Shown here piece after piece: positions 30,265 through 39,232 of a DNA stretch of 64,000 nt. A program made the translations under genes and the position numbers. The notes under the pieces were generated by a model. The model was not told the origin of the DNA. It saw nothing but the letters and a program-made list of their open reading frames with translations, and searched no databases. Position 1 is the first letter of the stretch; each line of letters begins with the position of its first letter. The stretch is from the NCBI GenBank assembly GCA_018241225.1, contig JAFEEG010000019.1, forward strand, positions 248,001 through 312,000. The letters run 5' to 3'. The stretch comes from Pseudomonadota bacterium. GTDB taxonomy: Bacteria > Pseudomonadota > Gammaproteobacteria > Burkholderiales > Burkholderiaceae_C.

Positions 30265-31014
30265 ATGCCGCGATTCCATTGCCCGGTTGCCCTGCAGGCC
30301 GGACTTTCCTTCGACCTGCCCGCAGGCGCCGCACGCCATGTGCAGGTCCTGCGGCTGCAGCCAGGCGACGAGCTCACCCTGTTCAACGGCGAGGGCGGCG
30401 AGTACCAGGCCACCATCGATCGCATGGGTCGCAGTGACGTGGGCGTCACCGTGAACGCCCACCATGCCGTGGAAAGGGAAGTGCCGCGCGCCATTCACCT
30501 GGCCGTGGGCATGCCGGCCAACGAACGCATGGACTGGCTGGTGGAAAAGGCGACCGAACTGGGCGTGGCCAGCATCCAGCCCCTGATGACGGCGCATGCC
30601 GTGCTGCGACTTAGCGGCGAGCGTGCCGACAAGAAGCGTGCGCACTGGGAAGCCATTGCGGTGGCCGCCTGCGAGCAGTGCGGGCGCAATCGCGTGCCGC
30701 AGATACACCCGGTGCAATCACTGTCGAAGTGGCTCGAACATGAATCCTCCGGCGCGCGCCGCCTGGTGCTGAGCCTTGCGCAAGGCACGCGGGGCATCGC
30801 CCAGGCTGGCGCGGGCGCCGCCGATGACGCCGTTCTGGTTCTCAGCGGACCGGAAGGCGGCCTGAGCCGCGACGAAGACGAACTTGCACGCACGGCCGGA
30901 TTTGCTCCTGTAACCCTGGGCGCGCGAATTCTGCGCGCCGAAACTGCTGCGTTGGCCGCGCTAGTGCTGCTGGCCGGCCAGGAGCCGGGGCCTGGTGAGC
31001 CAGGCGAGCGCTGA
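30265..31014 (+). CDS. rsmE: 16S rRNA (uracil1498-N3)-methyltransferase
   Basis: A 249-aa SPOUT-class methyltransferase acting on U1498 of 16S rRNA. Visible are the N-terminal PUA-like part (MPRFHCP ... HVQVLRLQPGDELTLFNG), the WLVEKATELGVASIQPL stretch and the knot motifs LVLSGPEGGLSRDE and LGARILRAETAA. Length is normal. It is 22 bp behind amgK and likely cotranscribed with it. Confidence 0.95.
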   Translation: MPRFHCPVALQAGLSFDLPAGAARHVQVLRLQPGDELTLFNGEGGEYQATIDRMGRSDVGVTVNAHHAVEREVPRAIHLAVGMPANERMDWLVEKATELGVASIQPLMTAHAVLRLSGERADKKRAHWEAIAVAACEQCGRNRVPQIHPVQSLSKWLEHESSGARRLVLSLAQGTRGIAQAGAGAADDAVLVLSGPEGGLSRDEDELARTAGFAPVTLGARILRAETAALAALVLLAGQEPGPGEPGER

Positions 31015-31086
31015 ATCCCATTCTTCACCCGACTTTTGTGCATAGTCCTGCACAATGCTCGCCTGTGCCATTTTGAGGAGTGCGTC

Positions 31087-31602
31087 ATGGGATTGCTCGA
31101 TTCGGTTCTTGGTCAAGTGTTGGGCGGCGCCCAGCAGCAGCCTGGAGGTGCGGCCGGTGGCCTCGAGGGCCTGGGCGGTTTGGCAGGCCTGGGTGCGCTA
31201 CTCGGCGGCAACGCGGGCGGCGGCGCTGGTGCCAATGCCGGGGGCGGCGGCTTGGCCGATGTCCTGGGCGGCCTCCTGGCCAACGACGGCCAGATGGGTG
31301 GCCTGGGCGGTCTGGTGTCCAAGTTCGAACAGGCTGGCTTGGGTGACGCGGTCGGCTCGTGGGTCGGCAACGGTGCCAACCAGCAGGTTTCGCCGGAACA
31401 GGTGCAAGGCGCCTTGGGCAGCGACGCCATCTCGGGCATGGCTTCCAAGCTGGGCATCAACGCGCAGACTCTGCTGCCGTTGCTGGCCACCGCGCTCCCG
31501 CTGCTCATCAACCACCTCACGCCGCAAGGCAAGGTGCCGGAGCAGGGCGCGGGTAACCAGCAGGACCTGATGGCATCGCTCAGCGGCCTCTTGCGCGGCT
31601 GA
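31087..31602 (+). CDS. YidB-like DUF937 protein
   Basis: A 171-aa Gly/Ala/Leu-rich protein of the DUF937 (YidB) family. It starts MGLLDSVLGQVLGG, has a long Gly-rich low-complexity region (about residues 15-80) and a conserved C-terminal part (WVGNGANQQVSPEQVQGALG, then LLPLLATALPLLINHLTPQGKVP). Function is unknown. The ATG at 31087 has a GAGGAG site 7 bases upstream; the earlier in-frame GTG at 31036 does not. It lies 72 bp after rsmE. Confidence 0.88.
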   Translation: MGLLDSVLGQVLGGAQQQPGGAAGGLEGLGGLAGLGALLGGNAGGGAGANAGGGGLADVLGGLLANDGQMGGLGGLVSKFEQAGLGDAVGSWVGNGANQQVSPEQVQGALGSDAISGMASKLGINAQTLLPLLATALPLLINHLTPQGKVPEQGAGNQQDLMASLSGLLRG

Positions 31603-31633
31603 CGCAAGCTCCAAAAGGGGCGCCGCCACCTGC

Positions 31634-32806
31634 ATGAATCGCCACCTGCTGCTGCTCACGTTCTGCCAGGGCCTGTTCCTGACGAACAACGTCGCCTTCA
31701 TGGCGATGAATGGCCTGGTCGGACTGGCGCTGGCGCCAGCAGCCTGGATGGCGACGCTTCCGGTGATGGCCTACGTGGTGGGGGGCGCGCTTTCCACCGG
31801 GCTGGTGGCGCGCACGCAGAAGCGCTTTGGCCGGCGCATTTCCTTCCAGATCGGCCTGGCAGTGGCGTTTGCCGCGGCGCTGATCTGCGCCGCGGCCGCG
31901 CTGATGCACGCCTTCTGGCCGCTATGTGCAGCCACCCTGGTGGCGGGCTACTACAACGCAAATGCCACGCTCTATCGCTTTGCCGCCGCCGAACTGGCAG
32001 CACCGGCCTGGCGCGAGAAGGCGGTGTCGCTGGTGATGGCCGGCGGTCTCATCGGCGCCGTGGTCGGCCCCAACCTGGCATCGGTCACCCGCAATTGGCT
32101 CGACGCGCCCTTCGCCGGCGCCTACGTGGCCCTGGCCGTGGTGGCATTGCTGGCCATGGCCCTGATGCAATTCATCCGTTTTCCCGCTGCGCCCAGCGCC
32201 AAGGAAAGCCAAGGCGGGCGGCCGCTCTCGGAAATCGCGCGCCAGCCGGCCTTCATCGTGGCCGCCATGGCGGGCGCCCTGGGCTACGGCGTGATGAACC
32301 TGCTGATGGCGGCCACGCCGCTGGCCATGCAGGTGTGCAGCTTTCCCTTCGAGGACGTGGCCTGGGTCCTGGAGTGGCATGTCATCGGCATGTTCGCGCC
32401 CGGCTTCTTCACCGGGCATCTCATCCGGCGCTTCGGCGCGGTGCCGGTGATGTTCGCGGGACTGCTGCTCAACCTCGGATGCATTGCGGTGGCGTTGTCG
32501 GGCGTGGACCTGCATCGCTTCCTGATCGCGCTCTTCCTGCTGGGCATGGGCTGGAACTTCCTCTTCACCGGCAGCACCACGCTCTCGTTGTCGGCCTACA
32601 CGGCGCAAGAGCGCGATCGCGCGCAGGGCGCCCTGAACTTCTGCATCTTCGCCACGTTGGCCGTGACCTCGCTGGCCTCGGGCGTGCTGGTCACGACGCG
32701 TGGCTGGCAATGGCTCAATCTGGGCTCGCTGCTTCCGATCCTTCTGACCGGCGCGGGTCTGCTCTGGCTGGTACGGGCAAAGCGCCTGGCACCCAAGGCA
32801 GCCTGA
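31634..32806 (+). CDS. MFS transporter
   Basis: A 390-aa major facilitator superfamily protein with about 12 hydrophobic helices. The cytoplasmic loop after helix 2 reads TGLVARTQKRFGRR, the usual basic MFS signature, and helix 4/5 carries GYYNANATLYRF. Helix pairs in the second half repeat the pattern (GHLIRRFGAVPVM). Family members of this type are proton-driven exporters or metabolite permeases; the substrate is unknown. The start at 31634 gives a normal first helix. Next gene on the other strand converges with only 5 bp between stops. Confidence 0.88.
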   Translation: MNRHLLLLTFCQGLFLTNNVAFMAMNGLVGLALAPAAWMATLPVMAYVVGGALSTGLVARTQKRFGRRISFQIGLAVAFAAALICAAAALMHAFWPLCAATLVAGYYNANATLYRFAAAELAAPAWREKAVSLVMAGGLIGAVVGPNLASVTRNWLDAPFAGAYVALAVVALLAMALMQFIRFPAAPSAKESQGGRPLSEIARQPAFIVAAMAGALGYGVMNLLMAATPLAMQVCSFPFEDVAWVLEWHVIGMFAPGFFTGHLIRRFGAVPVMFAGLLLNLGCIAVALSGVDLHRFLIALFLLGMGWNFLFTGSTTLSLSAYTAQERDRAQGALNFCIFATLAVTSLASGVLVTTRGWQWLNLGSLLPILLTGAGLLWLVRAKRLAPKAA

Positions 32807-32811
32807 AGGCG

Positions 32812-33684
32812 CTAGGCAATGGCGGCGGCTCGCCGCGTATCGAAACTGAAGCGGGCGGCCAGCCACTGTTCAAGCGCCTCGAACACCGGCTGGGCATCCA
32901 GCTCGTTGAACAGTTCGTGGAAGTGCTCCTCGAAAGCCATCGCCTGAACATTCCCGCTGGACGCAGCCGCGGCGGCAAAGTCACGACTTCCCTCGGGGCG
33001 CACCAGGCGGTCTGATCCGGCATACAGCAGCAGCGTGGGCACCGGCCATTGCGGCGCGACAGCCATCACCCGTGCGCCTTCGTCAGCCATGAAGCGCGCC
33101 AGGCGAGCGCCGATGCGGTCGTGATTGAGCGGATCGGAAAGATAAGCCGGCGCCACGGCGGGGTCGTGCGAGAGGTCCTGGGCGTCGAGGCCATTTCCAA
33201 CGCGCAGGTTGGGCGCCAGCCTCGACAGCACCGCGATCAAGCCCTTCTGCGCAGCGCTGAGCGTGGGTGACAAGGCCGGCGAAGACAGCACCAGCGCTTC
33301 GACCGGACGCAAGCCACGCGCCACGAAGCTGGCCGCCACCAAGCCGCCCATGCTGTGACCCAGCAGCACCACCGGCAGGCCTGGATGGGCCGCCCTTGCA
33401 TCGTCGATCACCAGCGCCAGGTCATTCACCAGGCGCAACTCGTGCGGCAACCCGCCCCTCGGGCCGGTGGAAAGGCCATGGCCGAAATGGTCGTGTGCCT
33501 GCACCGCGAAGCCCAGCGCGTTGAGCCGCCGCGCCACATGCGCGTAGCGGCCCGCGTGCTCGCCCAGCCCGTGGGTGATGTGGACCAGCGCCAGCGGCGC
33601 GGCCGGTGTGGCCAGCCACTCGCGCAGCGCCAGGGTCTGGCCGTCCGCGATGCGAATCGCGCGCGACGACGGGCTCTGGCTCAC
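32812..33684 (-). CDS. alpha/beta hydrolase, monoacylglycerol lipase / lysophospholipase type
   Basis: A 290-aa serine hydrolase. Oxyanion and nucleophile motifs are THGLGEHAGRY, DHFGHGLSTG and the elbow GHSMGG with the catalytic Ser; the Asp is in YAGSDRLV and the His in EEHFHELFNE. This order is that of the Hydrolase_4 family, which cleaves monoacylglycerols or lysophospholipids. It starts at a GTG overlapping the stop of the M20 peptidase gene (GTGA), so it is coupled to it. No signal peptide is seen. Confidence 0.88.
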   Translation of the reverse strand: MSQSPSSRAIRIADGQTLALREWLATPAAPLALVHITHGLGEHAGRYAHVARRLNALGFAVQAHDHFGHGLSTGPRGGLPHELRLVNDLALVIDDARAAHPGLPVVLLGHSMGGLVAASFVARGLRPVEALVLSSPALSPTLSAAQKGLIAVLSRLAPNLRVGNGLDAQDLSHDPAVAPAYLSDPLNHDRIGARLARFMADEGARVMAVAPQWPVPTLLLYAGSDRLVRPEGSRDFAAAAASSGNVQAMAFEEHFHELFNELDAQPVFEALEQWLAARFSFDTRRAAAIA

Positions 33685-35192
33685 GCGGCTACGGACTGCT
33701 GCTGCTGTGCGGCGCGCTCCACCGGCAGCGCCGCAATCACTTCGGCCACCGCCGCAGTGAGCTTCTTGGCATAGGGCACGTGCAGGAACTCGTTCGGGCC
33801 GTGCGCGTTGCTCTTGGGGCCGAGCACGCCGCAGACCATCATCTGCGCCTTCGGGAAGCCTTCGCTGAGCATGTTCATCAGCGGAATGGTGCCGCCCTGG
33901 CCGATGTAGCCGCAAGGCGCGCCAAAGTGCGCCTGCGATGCGGCGTTGAGCGCGCGCTCGAACCAGGGCGCGGTGGTGGGCGCATTCCATCCGGTGGCGC
34001 CGCCGTTCGATTCGAAGGTGACCTTGGCCTGGTAGGGCGCGTTGTCCTCCAGCAGCGTCTTGAGCTCCGCGATGGCGCTTGCCGCATCCACCAGCGGCGG
34101 CAGGCGCAGCGACAGCTTGAACGCGGTGTACGGACGCAGCACGTTGCCCGCATCCTTGAGAGCCGGGAAGCCCTCGGCGCCGGTGACGCTCAGCGTGGGC
34201 TTCCAGGTGCGGTTGAGCAGCGCCTCCACCGGTTCGGTGGTGACGGGCAGGGCGAAGGCGGTAGAACCACCGCAGTCGTAGTGCGCCCAGGGGAAGCGCT
34301 TGTACACCTCTTCGCCCAGGATGGCGGCCGTGGCCCTGGCTTGCGCCACGCGTTCGGCAGGCACTTCGCAGTGGAAGCTTTGCGGCAGCAGGCGGCCTGT
34401 CTTGCTGTCTTCCAGGCGGTCCAGCACCTGTCGCATGATTCGGAAGCTCGAGGGCACCAGGCCAGAAGCATCACCGGAGTGCACGCCTTCGGTCAGCACC
34501 TCGACCTTGAGCGTGCCGCTGGCCATGCCGCGCAGCGAAGTGGTGAGCCAGAGCTGGTCGTAGTTGCCCGCGCCCGAATCAAGGCAGATCACCAGGCCCA
34601 CGTCACCCAGGCGCCCGCGCAGGGCATCCACATAGGGCAGCAGGTCGTAGGAGCCCGACTCTTCGCAGGTCTCGATCAAGCCAACGATGCGCGGATGGGC
34701 CGCGCCCTGCGCCTTCAACGCCTGGATCGCCGCGGTGCTGGCATACACCGCATAGCCGTCATCGGCACCGCCGCGACCAAAGAGCAGGCCGTTCTCATAC
34801 TTGGGTGTCCAGGGACCGAGGTCGTTGCGCCAGCCGGTGAACTCGGGTTGCTTGTCCAGGTGCCCATACATGAGCACCGTCTCGCGCATGTCCGTGCCGG
34901 TGGCCGGCACTTCGAAGAACAGCACCGGTGTGCGGCCGGGCAGGCGCACGATCTCCAGCTTCAGGCCCTGCACCTTCTGCGCCTCGACCCAGCTGGCCGC
35001 GTTGCGCAGCACCGTCTCGAGGTAGCCGTTGGCCTCCCACTCCTTGTCGAAGCCGGGCGACTTGGCCGGAATGGCGATGTAGTCGGTGAGTTGCCTGACG
35101 ATGTCGCTGTCCCATTGGCGGGTGACATCGGACAGGGCGCGCTGGGCATCGAGGAAGGCGGCCGGCATTTCGCGGTGCAGGGGGGCGTTCAT
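33681..35192 (-). CDS. M20-family metallopeptidase
   Basis: A 503-aa zinc peptidase. Metal ligands and catalytic residues can be placed: MYGHLDKQPEF (His and catalytic Asp), GRGGADDGYA (bridging Asp), ETCEESGS (catalytic Glu pair), CLDSGAGNYD (Asp) and NAHGPNEFLHV (His). The dimerisation domain lies between about residues 230 and 400. Members cleave dipeptides or acylated amino acids; the long form resembles cytosolic dipeptidases. ATG 35192 is preferred; the longer frame to 35276 reaches into the promoter region shared with the divergent DUF72 gene. The alpha/beta hydrolase gene follows with an overlapping start. Confidence 0.9.
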   Translation of the reverse strand: MNAPLHREMPAAFLDAQRALSDVTRQWDSDIVRQLTDYIAIPAKSPGFDKEWEANGYLETVLRNAASWVEAQKVQGLKLEIVRLPGRTPVLFFEVPATGTDMRETVLMYGHLDKQPEFTGWRNDLGPWTPKYENGLLFGRGGADDGYAVYASTAAIQALKAQGAAHPRIVGLIETCEESGSYDLLPYVDALRGRLGDVGLVICLDSGAGNYDQLWLTTSLRGMASGTLKVEVLTEGVHSGDASGLVPSSFRIMRQVLDRLEDSKTGRLLPQSFHCEVPAERVAQARATAAILGEEVYKRFPWAHYDCGGSTAFALPVTTEPVEALLNRTWKPTLSVTGAEGFPALKDAGNVLRPYTAFKLSLRLPPLVDAASAIAELKTLLEDNAPYQAKVTFESNGGATGWNAPTTAPWFERALNAASQAHFGAPCGYIGQGGTIPLMNMLSEGFPKAQMMVCGVLGPKSNAHGPNEFLHVPYAKKLTAAVAEVIAALPVERAAQQQQSVAA

Positions 35193-35287
35193 CGTGGTTC
35201 TCCGTGCAAAGGCGTCAAAAGACACATTTTGCGCCTGCAGCGCCGCGCGCGTAGAGTGCGCCCCGAACAACAGCAAAGGTGCACCTC

Positions 35288-36049
35288 GTGAGCAACACTG
35301 GCATTCACGTCGGCGTGGGCGGCTGGACCTTCGAGCCCTGGCGCGACAACTTCTATCCCAAGGGCCTGGCGCATGCCCGCGAGCTGGGCTACGCCAGCCG
35401 GCACCTGAGCGCCATCGAGATCAACGGCACCTACTACAGCGGCTTCAAGCCCGAACACTTTCGCAAATGGGCTAGCGAGACGCCCGACGGCTTTGTGTTT
35501 TCCATGAAGGCCACGCGCTTTGCCACCAATCGCAAGCTGCTGGCGACCGCAGGCGATTCGATCAAGCGCTTCATCGACAGCGGGCCAACCGAAATGGGCA
35601 CGCGGCTCGGCCCCATCGTCTGGCAGTTCATGCCGACCAAGAAGTTCGAGCCCGAAGACTTCGAGGCCTTTCTCGCACTGCTGCCGGCCAAGGAGGGCAG
35701 CCATGTGCTGCGCCACGTGATGGACGTGCGGCATGCGAGCTTCGTCACACCCGAGTACCAGGCGCTGGCGAAGAAGTACGGTGTGTCCACGGTCTTCACC
35801 GACTCGGACAAGTACCCCTCGTTCGAGGAGCCCGACGGTCCGGTGGCGTATGCGCGTCTGATGATGGCGCAGGCGGACGAGGCCACCGGCTACGCGCCCG
35901 AGGCGCTCGATGCATGGGCCAAGCGCGCCAAGGGCTGGGCCGCCAAGCGCGATACCTTCGTCTACTTCATCAACGGCGCAAAAGAAAAGGCACCGGCGGC
36001 CGCCGGTGCCTTGCTCGAGCGGCTCGGCTGGAAGCCGGCACCCGATTGA
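35288..36049 (+). CDS. DUF72 family TIM-barrel protein
   Basis: A 253-aa protein of the DUF72 (YecE) family: HVGVGGWTFEPWRDNFYP at the N-terminus, the SAIEINGTYYSG stretch, GFVFSMKATRFATN, and FVYFINGAKEKAPAAA at the end. The fold is a TIM barrel, but the reaction is not known. GTG 35288 is chosen since AAAGG lies 8 bases upstream; GTG 35279 is in frame three codons earlier. Divergent from the M20 peptidase gene and convergent with the bactofilin gene. Confidence 0.9.
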   Translation: MSNTGIHVGVGGWTFEPWRDNFYPKGLAHARELGYASRHLSAIEINGTYYSGFKPEHFRKWASETPDGFVFSMKATRFATNRKLLATAGDSIKRFIDSGPTEMGTRLGPIVWQFMPTKKFEPEDFEAFLALLPAKEGSHVLRHVMDVRHASFVTPEYQALAKKYGVSTVFTDSDKYPSFEEPDGPVAYARLMMAQADEATGYAPEALDAWAKRAKGWAAKRDTFVYFINGAKEKAPAAAGALLERLGWKPAPD

Positions 36050-36071
36050 ACCTGGGGCGCGCTGCTTGCGC

Positions 36072-36617
36072 TCAGGCCGCCGCTTGCAGCGGCGCGGCCG
36101 GCTTGCTGGCCGACTTGTCGGCGGACGAGGTGCCCACGCTGACTTCGCCGGACAACTGACCGCCTTCTTCGATCACCAGCTTGCCGTAGCGGATCTTGCC
36201 GCTGACCTTGCCGGTGGCGTGGATCACCAGCTTTTCGCGCACGGTGAGGCTGCCGTCGAAGACACCGCGGATCTCGGCGATGTCGATGCCGGCCGAACCC
36301 TTGAAGGCTCCGGTCTCGGCAATCTGCATCACGCGCGAGTCCATCGTGGCCTCGACCAGGCCCTCGACCACCAACGTGTCGCAGTCGGTGATCTCGACGC
36401 CCTTGAGCTTGATGTTGGGGCCTACCGTCAGCTTGGCGCCGCTTTCCTTGGCAGCGTTCGCAGCGGTGTTGGCAACCGAAGCGGGAACCGGGGAGGGAGT
36501 AGAGCCGACAGGCGATCCGGAGAGATTGGTACCGGAGCCCATCAACGGTGCGGGACGAGAGGTGAGCGAGTCGGAGTCGCGATCGCGCTTACCGAAGAAG
36601 GGGGACTGTGATGCCAA
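36072..36617 (-). CDS. bactofilin (polymer-forming cytoskeletal protein)
   Basis: A 181-aa bactofilin. Residues about 70-165 form the short right-handed beta-helix with Gly/Val/Ile repeats (VEGLVEATMDSRV, GVFDGSLTVREKLVI, GKVSGKIRYGKLVI), flanked by disordered Ser/Pro- and Ala-rich ends. Bactofilins polymerise without nucleotide and act in cell shape or localisation. TTG 36617 is chosen because AGGAG at 36624-36628 lies 6 bases before it on this strand; the ATG at 36641 would place that site inside the gene. Confidence 0.85.
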   Translation of the reverse strand: MASQSPFFGKRDRDSDSLTSRPAPLMGSGTNLSGSPVGSTPSPVPASVANTAANAAKESGAKLTVGPNIKLKGVEITDCDTLVVEGLVEATMDSRVMQIAETGAFKGSAGIDIAEIRGVFDGSLTVREKLVIHATGKVSGKIRYGKLVIEEGGQLSGEVSVGTSSADKSASKPAAPLQAAA

Positions 36618-36752
36618 TGTGAACTCCTGCAAAACGCGCATAGTAGGAGCGCATTCACATCGCTTGCGACTTCATTACGCAAGAGACGTAACCAAATAAG
36701 GCCGCGCCTGCGCAATGCGTGTACTTTCAACTGAACTTGAGCGCCAGGAGCG

Positions 36753-37346
36753 TCAATCCGAGCTGGCGTCCCATACCACGCGGCCTTGCGTGACGTCTTG
36801 GATTCGGCTTTTCAATGCCTGTGCGCGATCGGCCGGCAGGCTGAAGACGAAGTGCACGAGCGACTCGTGCCGCACGTCGTTCAGGCTGGCCGATGCGCCG
36901 GCAAGTTCACGTCGCACCACGCCCTCGGCATCGTAGGCCACGGCGCATCTCAATTCGCTTTGCACGACCAGCGGCTGCAGCGGCGCGTCGATCAGGGCCT
37001 GGGCCACCGCATCGGTATAGGCGCGCACCAGCCCGCCTGCACCCAGCTTCACGCCGCCGAAATAGCGCACCACCGTGGCCAGCACGCCTTCGAGTTGCTG
37101 GTGCCGCAGCACTTCGAGCATCGGCCGGCCAGCGGTTCCGCCGGGCTCGCCATCGTCATTGGCCGCAGACTGGCCGCCAGCCATCAAGGCCCAGCATACG
37201 TGTGCGGCGGTGGGGTGCTGGGCACGCAAGCCGTCCACGATAGCTTGCGCCTGCGGCCTGCCGTCCACCGGTTGCACGCACCCGATGAAACGGCTCTTCT
37301 TGATGAGAAGCTCGCTGTGCACGAGGTGCGCGAGGGTGAAGGCCAC
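36753..37346 (-). CDS. YigZ/IMPACT family protein
   Basis: A 197-aa protein of the UPF0029 group: KKSRFIGCVQPVDGR, AHVCWALM, then the family signature DDGEPGGTAGRPMLEVL and VRYFGGVKLGAGGLVRAY. In other species it is linked to translation control, but no reaction is established. The start is GTG at 37346, 24 bp behind metW on the same strand, so it may belong to the metX-metW transcript. Confidence 0.92.
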   Translation of the reverse strand: MAFTLAHLVHSELLIKKSRFIGCVQPVDGRPQAQAIVDGLRAQHPTAAHVCWALMAGGQSAANDDGEPGGTAGRPMLEVLRHQQLEGVLATVVRYFGGVKLGAGGLVRAYTDAVAQALIDAPLQPLVVQSELRCAVAYDAEGVVRRELAGASASLNDVRHESLVHFVFSLPADRAQALKSRIQDVTQGRVVWDASSD

Positions 37347-37370
37347 GTCAGCCTCGGCCGATCTGGCGCG

Positions 37371-37961
37371 TCAAGCGCCGCTGCGTTCGAACTTGAACAC
37401 CGCGGTGCCGGCACGTGCGTTGGGCAGCCAGCGCACTTCACGCTCACCCTGCAGCCCGAAGGCGTCGAGCACGCGCAGGTTGTTCTTGCCCGCCAGGACT
37501 TCGAAGTCCTTGAAGGTGCCCACGCGGATGTTGGGCGTGTCGTACCACTGGTAGGGCAGGCGCCGGGTCACCGGCATGCGGCCGCGCGCGATGCTGATGC
37601 GGTTGGGCCAGTGCGCAAAGTTGGGAAAGGCCACGATTCCGATACGGCCCACGCGCACCGTCTCGCGCAGCATGACCTCGGCATTGCGAAGGTGCTGCAG
37701 CGTGTCGATCTGCAGCACCACGTCGAAAGAGGCGTCCTGGAACAGCGCAAGGCCTTCATCCAGGTTCAGCTGGATCACGTCCACGCCACGGCGAATGCAC
37801 TTCAGGACGTTGCCGTCGGCAATCTCGACGCCGTAGCCGGTGCAGCCACGCTCGCGCTGGAGCAGGTCGAGCAGGCTGCCGTCGCCGCAGCCCAGGTCGA
37901 GCACGCGCGAACCGGGCGGCACCAGCTGGGCAACCAGGCGCTGGGTGCTTTCGTCGCTCAT
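37371..37961 (-). CDS. metW: methionine biosynthesis protein MetW
   Basis: A 196-aa AdoMet-dependent-methyltransferase-fold protein ([15 protein letters not shown] as AdoMet motif; [12 protein letters not shown] and [15 protein letters not shown] characteristic of MetW). In Burkholderiales and Alphaproteobacteria metW follows metX, and MetW is thought to support the homoserine acyltransferase step. The start codon overlaps the metX stop (ATGA), so both are translationally coupled and share the metX leader. Confidence 0.95.
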   Translation of the reverse strand: MSDESTQRLVAQLVPPGSRVLDLGCGDGSLLDLLQRERGCTGYGVEIADGNVLKCIRRGVDVIQLNLDEGLALFQDASFDVVLQIDTLQHLRNAEVMLRETVRVGRIGIVAFPNFAHWPNRISIARGRMPVTRRLPYQWYDTPNIRVGTFKDFEVLAGKNNLRVLDAFGLQGEREVRWLPNARAGTAVFKFERSGA

Positions 37962-39103
37962 TGAGGCAACTCCAAGGCGATTCGATCGAAGTACGAGCCC
38001 ACCACGCCGGTGTATCGCACGTCGTCCAGCAGGAAGGCGTCATGCCCGTGAGGCGCGTCGATTTCGGCGTAGCTCACGTTGCGGCGGTTGTCGAGCAGGG
38101 CATTCACGATCTCGCGGCTACGCTGGGGGGAAAAGCGCCAATCGGTGGTGAAGCTCACCAGCAGGAACTTGGCCTGGGCGATCTTCAGCGCCTCGCTCAG
38201 GTCGCCGCCGTGCTCGCGCGCCGGATCGAAATAGTCGAGTGCACGCGTGATGAGCAGATAGGTGTTCGCGTCGAAATACTCGCTGAACTTGTCGCCCTGA
38301 TGGCGCAGGTAGCTTTCGATCTGGAACTCCACCTCTTGTGTCGAGTAGCGGTAGGCGGCGCCCGACGCCGCGGCATCGCGCAGTTGCCGACCGAACTTCT
38401 CGTTCATCACGTCGTCGCTCAGGTAGGTGATGTGGCCGATCATGCGGGCGATGCGCAGGCCGCGCTTGGGCAGCACGCCGTGCGCATAGAAATGCCCGCC
38501 ATGGAAGTCCGGGTCGGTCACGATGGCGCGACGCGCCACTTCGTTGAAGGCGATGTTCTCGGCCGTGAGGTTGGGCGCGCTGGCCACCACCACGGCGTGC
38601 CGGACCCGCTGGGGATACTGCAGCGTCCACGACAAGGCCTGCATGCCGCCCAGGCTGCCGCCCATCACGGCGGCCAGGGTGTCGATGCCCAGTGCATCGA
38701 GAAGGCGCGCTTGCGCGTCGACCCAGTCTTCCACCGTGACCACCGGGAAGTCTGCGCCCCACACGCGGCCGGTATCCGGATTCACGTGCATCGGCCCGGT
38801 CGAGCCGAAACACGAGCCGAGGTTGTTCACGCCGATCACGAAGAAGCGGTTGGTGTCTACCGGCTTGCCGGGGCCGATCATGTTGTCCCACCAGCCTTGC
38901 GACTTGGGCTGACCCGCATAGGTGCCTGCCACGTGATGCGATGCGTTGAGCGCATGGCACACCAGCACGGCATTGCTGCGGTCGGCATTGAGCGTGCCGT
39001 AGGTCTCGTAGGCAAGGGAATAGCCGGCAATCGACGCTCCGCTTCGCAAGGGCAGGGCCTGTGCAAAGGACATCGACTGCGGCGTGACTTCGAAGGAAGA
39101 CAT
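37958..39103 (-). CDS. metX: homoserine O-acyltransferase MetX
   Basis: A 381-aa alpha/beta-hydrolase-fold enzyme that acylates homoserine for methionine synthesis. It shows [15 protein letters not shown], the nucleophile elbow [10 protein letters not shown] and the catalytic-His region [12 protein letters not shown]. In this lineage MetX enzymes may use succinyl-CoA instead of acetyl-CoA; the sequence alone does not decide. ATG 39103 gives the usual MSF/MSS...TPQSM start; no ribosome site is visible, because an intrinsic terminator with its U tract ends directly before the start codon. A SAM-II-type riboswitch precedes that terminator, so expression should fall when AdoMet is plentiful. Confidence 0.95.
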   Translation of the reverse strand: MSSFEVTPQSMSFAQALPLRSGASIAGYSLAYETYGTLNADRSNAVLVCHALNASHHVAGTYAGQPKSQGWWDNMIGPGKPVDTNRFFVIGVNNLGSCFGSTGPMHVNPDTGRVWGADFPVVTVEDWVDAQARLLDALGIDTLAAVMGGSLGGMQALSWTLQYPQRVRHAVVVASAPNLTAENIAFNEVARRAIVTDPDFHGGHFYAHGVLPKRGLRIARMIGHITYLSDDVMNEKFGRQLRDAAASGAAYRYSTQEVEFQIESYLRHQGDKFSEYFDANTYLLITRALDYFDPAREHGGDLSEALKIAQAKFLLVSFTTDWRFSPQRSREIVNALLDNRRNVSYAEIDAPHGHDAFLLDDVRYTGVVGSYFDRIALELPQ

Positions 39104-39104
39104 G

Positions 39105-39145
39105 TGGAAAAAGAAAAACCCGGCCTCGCCAAAAACGAGCCGGGT
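39105..39145 (-). terminator. metX: leader terminator of metX
   Basis: Read on the minus strand, AACCCGG-CTCG pairs with CGAG-GCCGGGTT around a T-rich loop, followed by a T-rich tract (TTTTTCTTTTT). It lies between the SAM-II element and the metX start codon, which is where the expression platform of a transcription-controlling riboswitch should be. Confidence 0.8.
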
Positions 39146-39152
39146 TGGGCTT

Positions 39153-39205
39153 CCGTCTTTAGCTGAACTTGTAACGCGCCCGCAAGCTGGAGCAAATCGG
39201 CGCGA
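39153..39205 (-). promoter_or_regulatory. SAM-II (SAM-alpha) riboswitch upstream of metX
   Basis: On the minus strand the element has stem P1 CGCGCC / GGCGCG, the conserved GATTT after the first arm, the TTGC...GCGCG return and the pseudoknot-forming AAGTTCAGCTAAA followed by GACGG. Order and spacing match the SAM-II class, which binds S-adenosylmethionine and represses metA/metX-type genes. A terminator lies a few bases downstream, then metX. SAM-II was described mainly in Alphaproteobacteria, with scattered members elsewhere. Confidence 0.85.
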
Positions 39206-39232
39206 GGGGAGTATAGCCCCCAGTGGCAAAAC

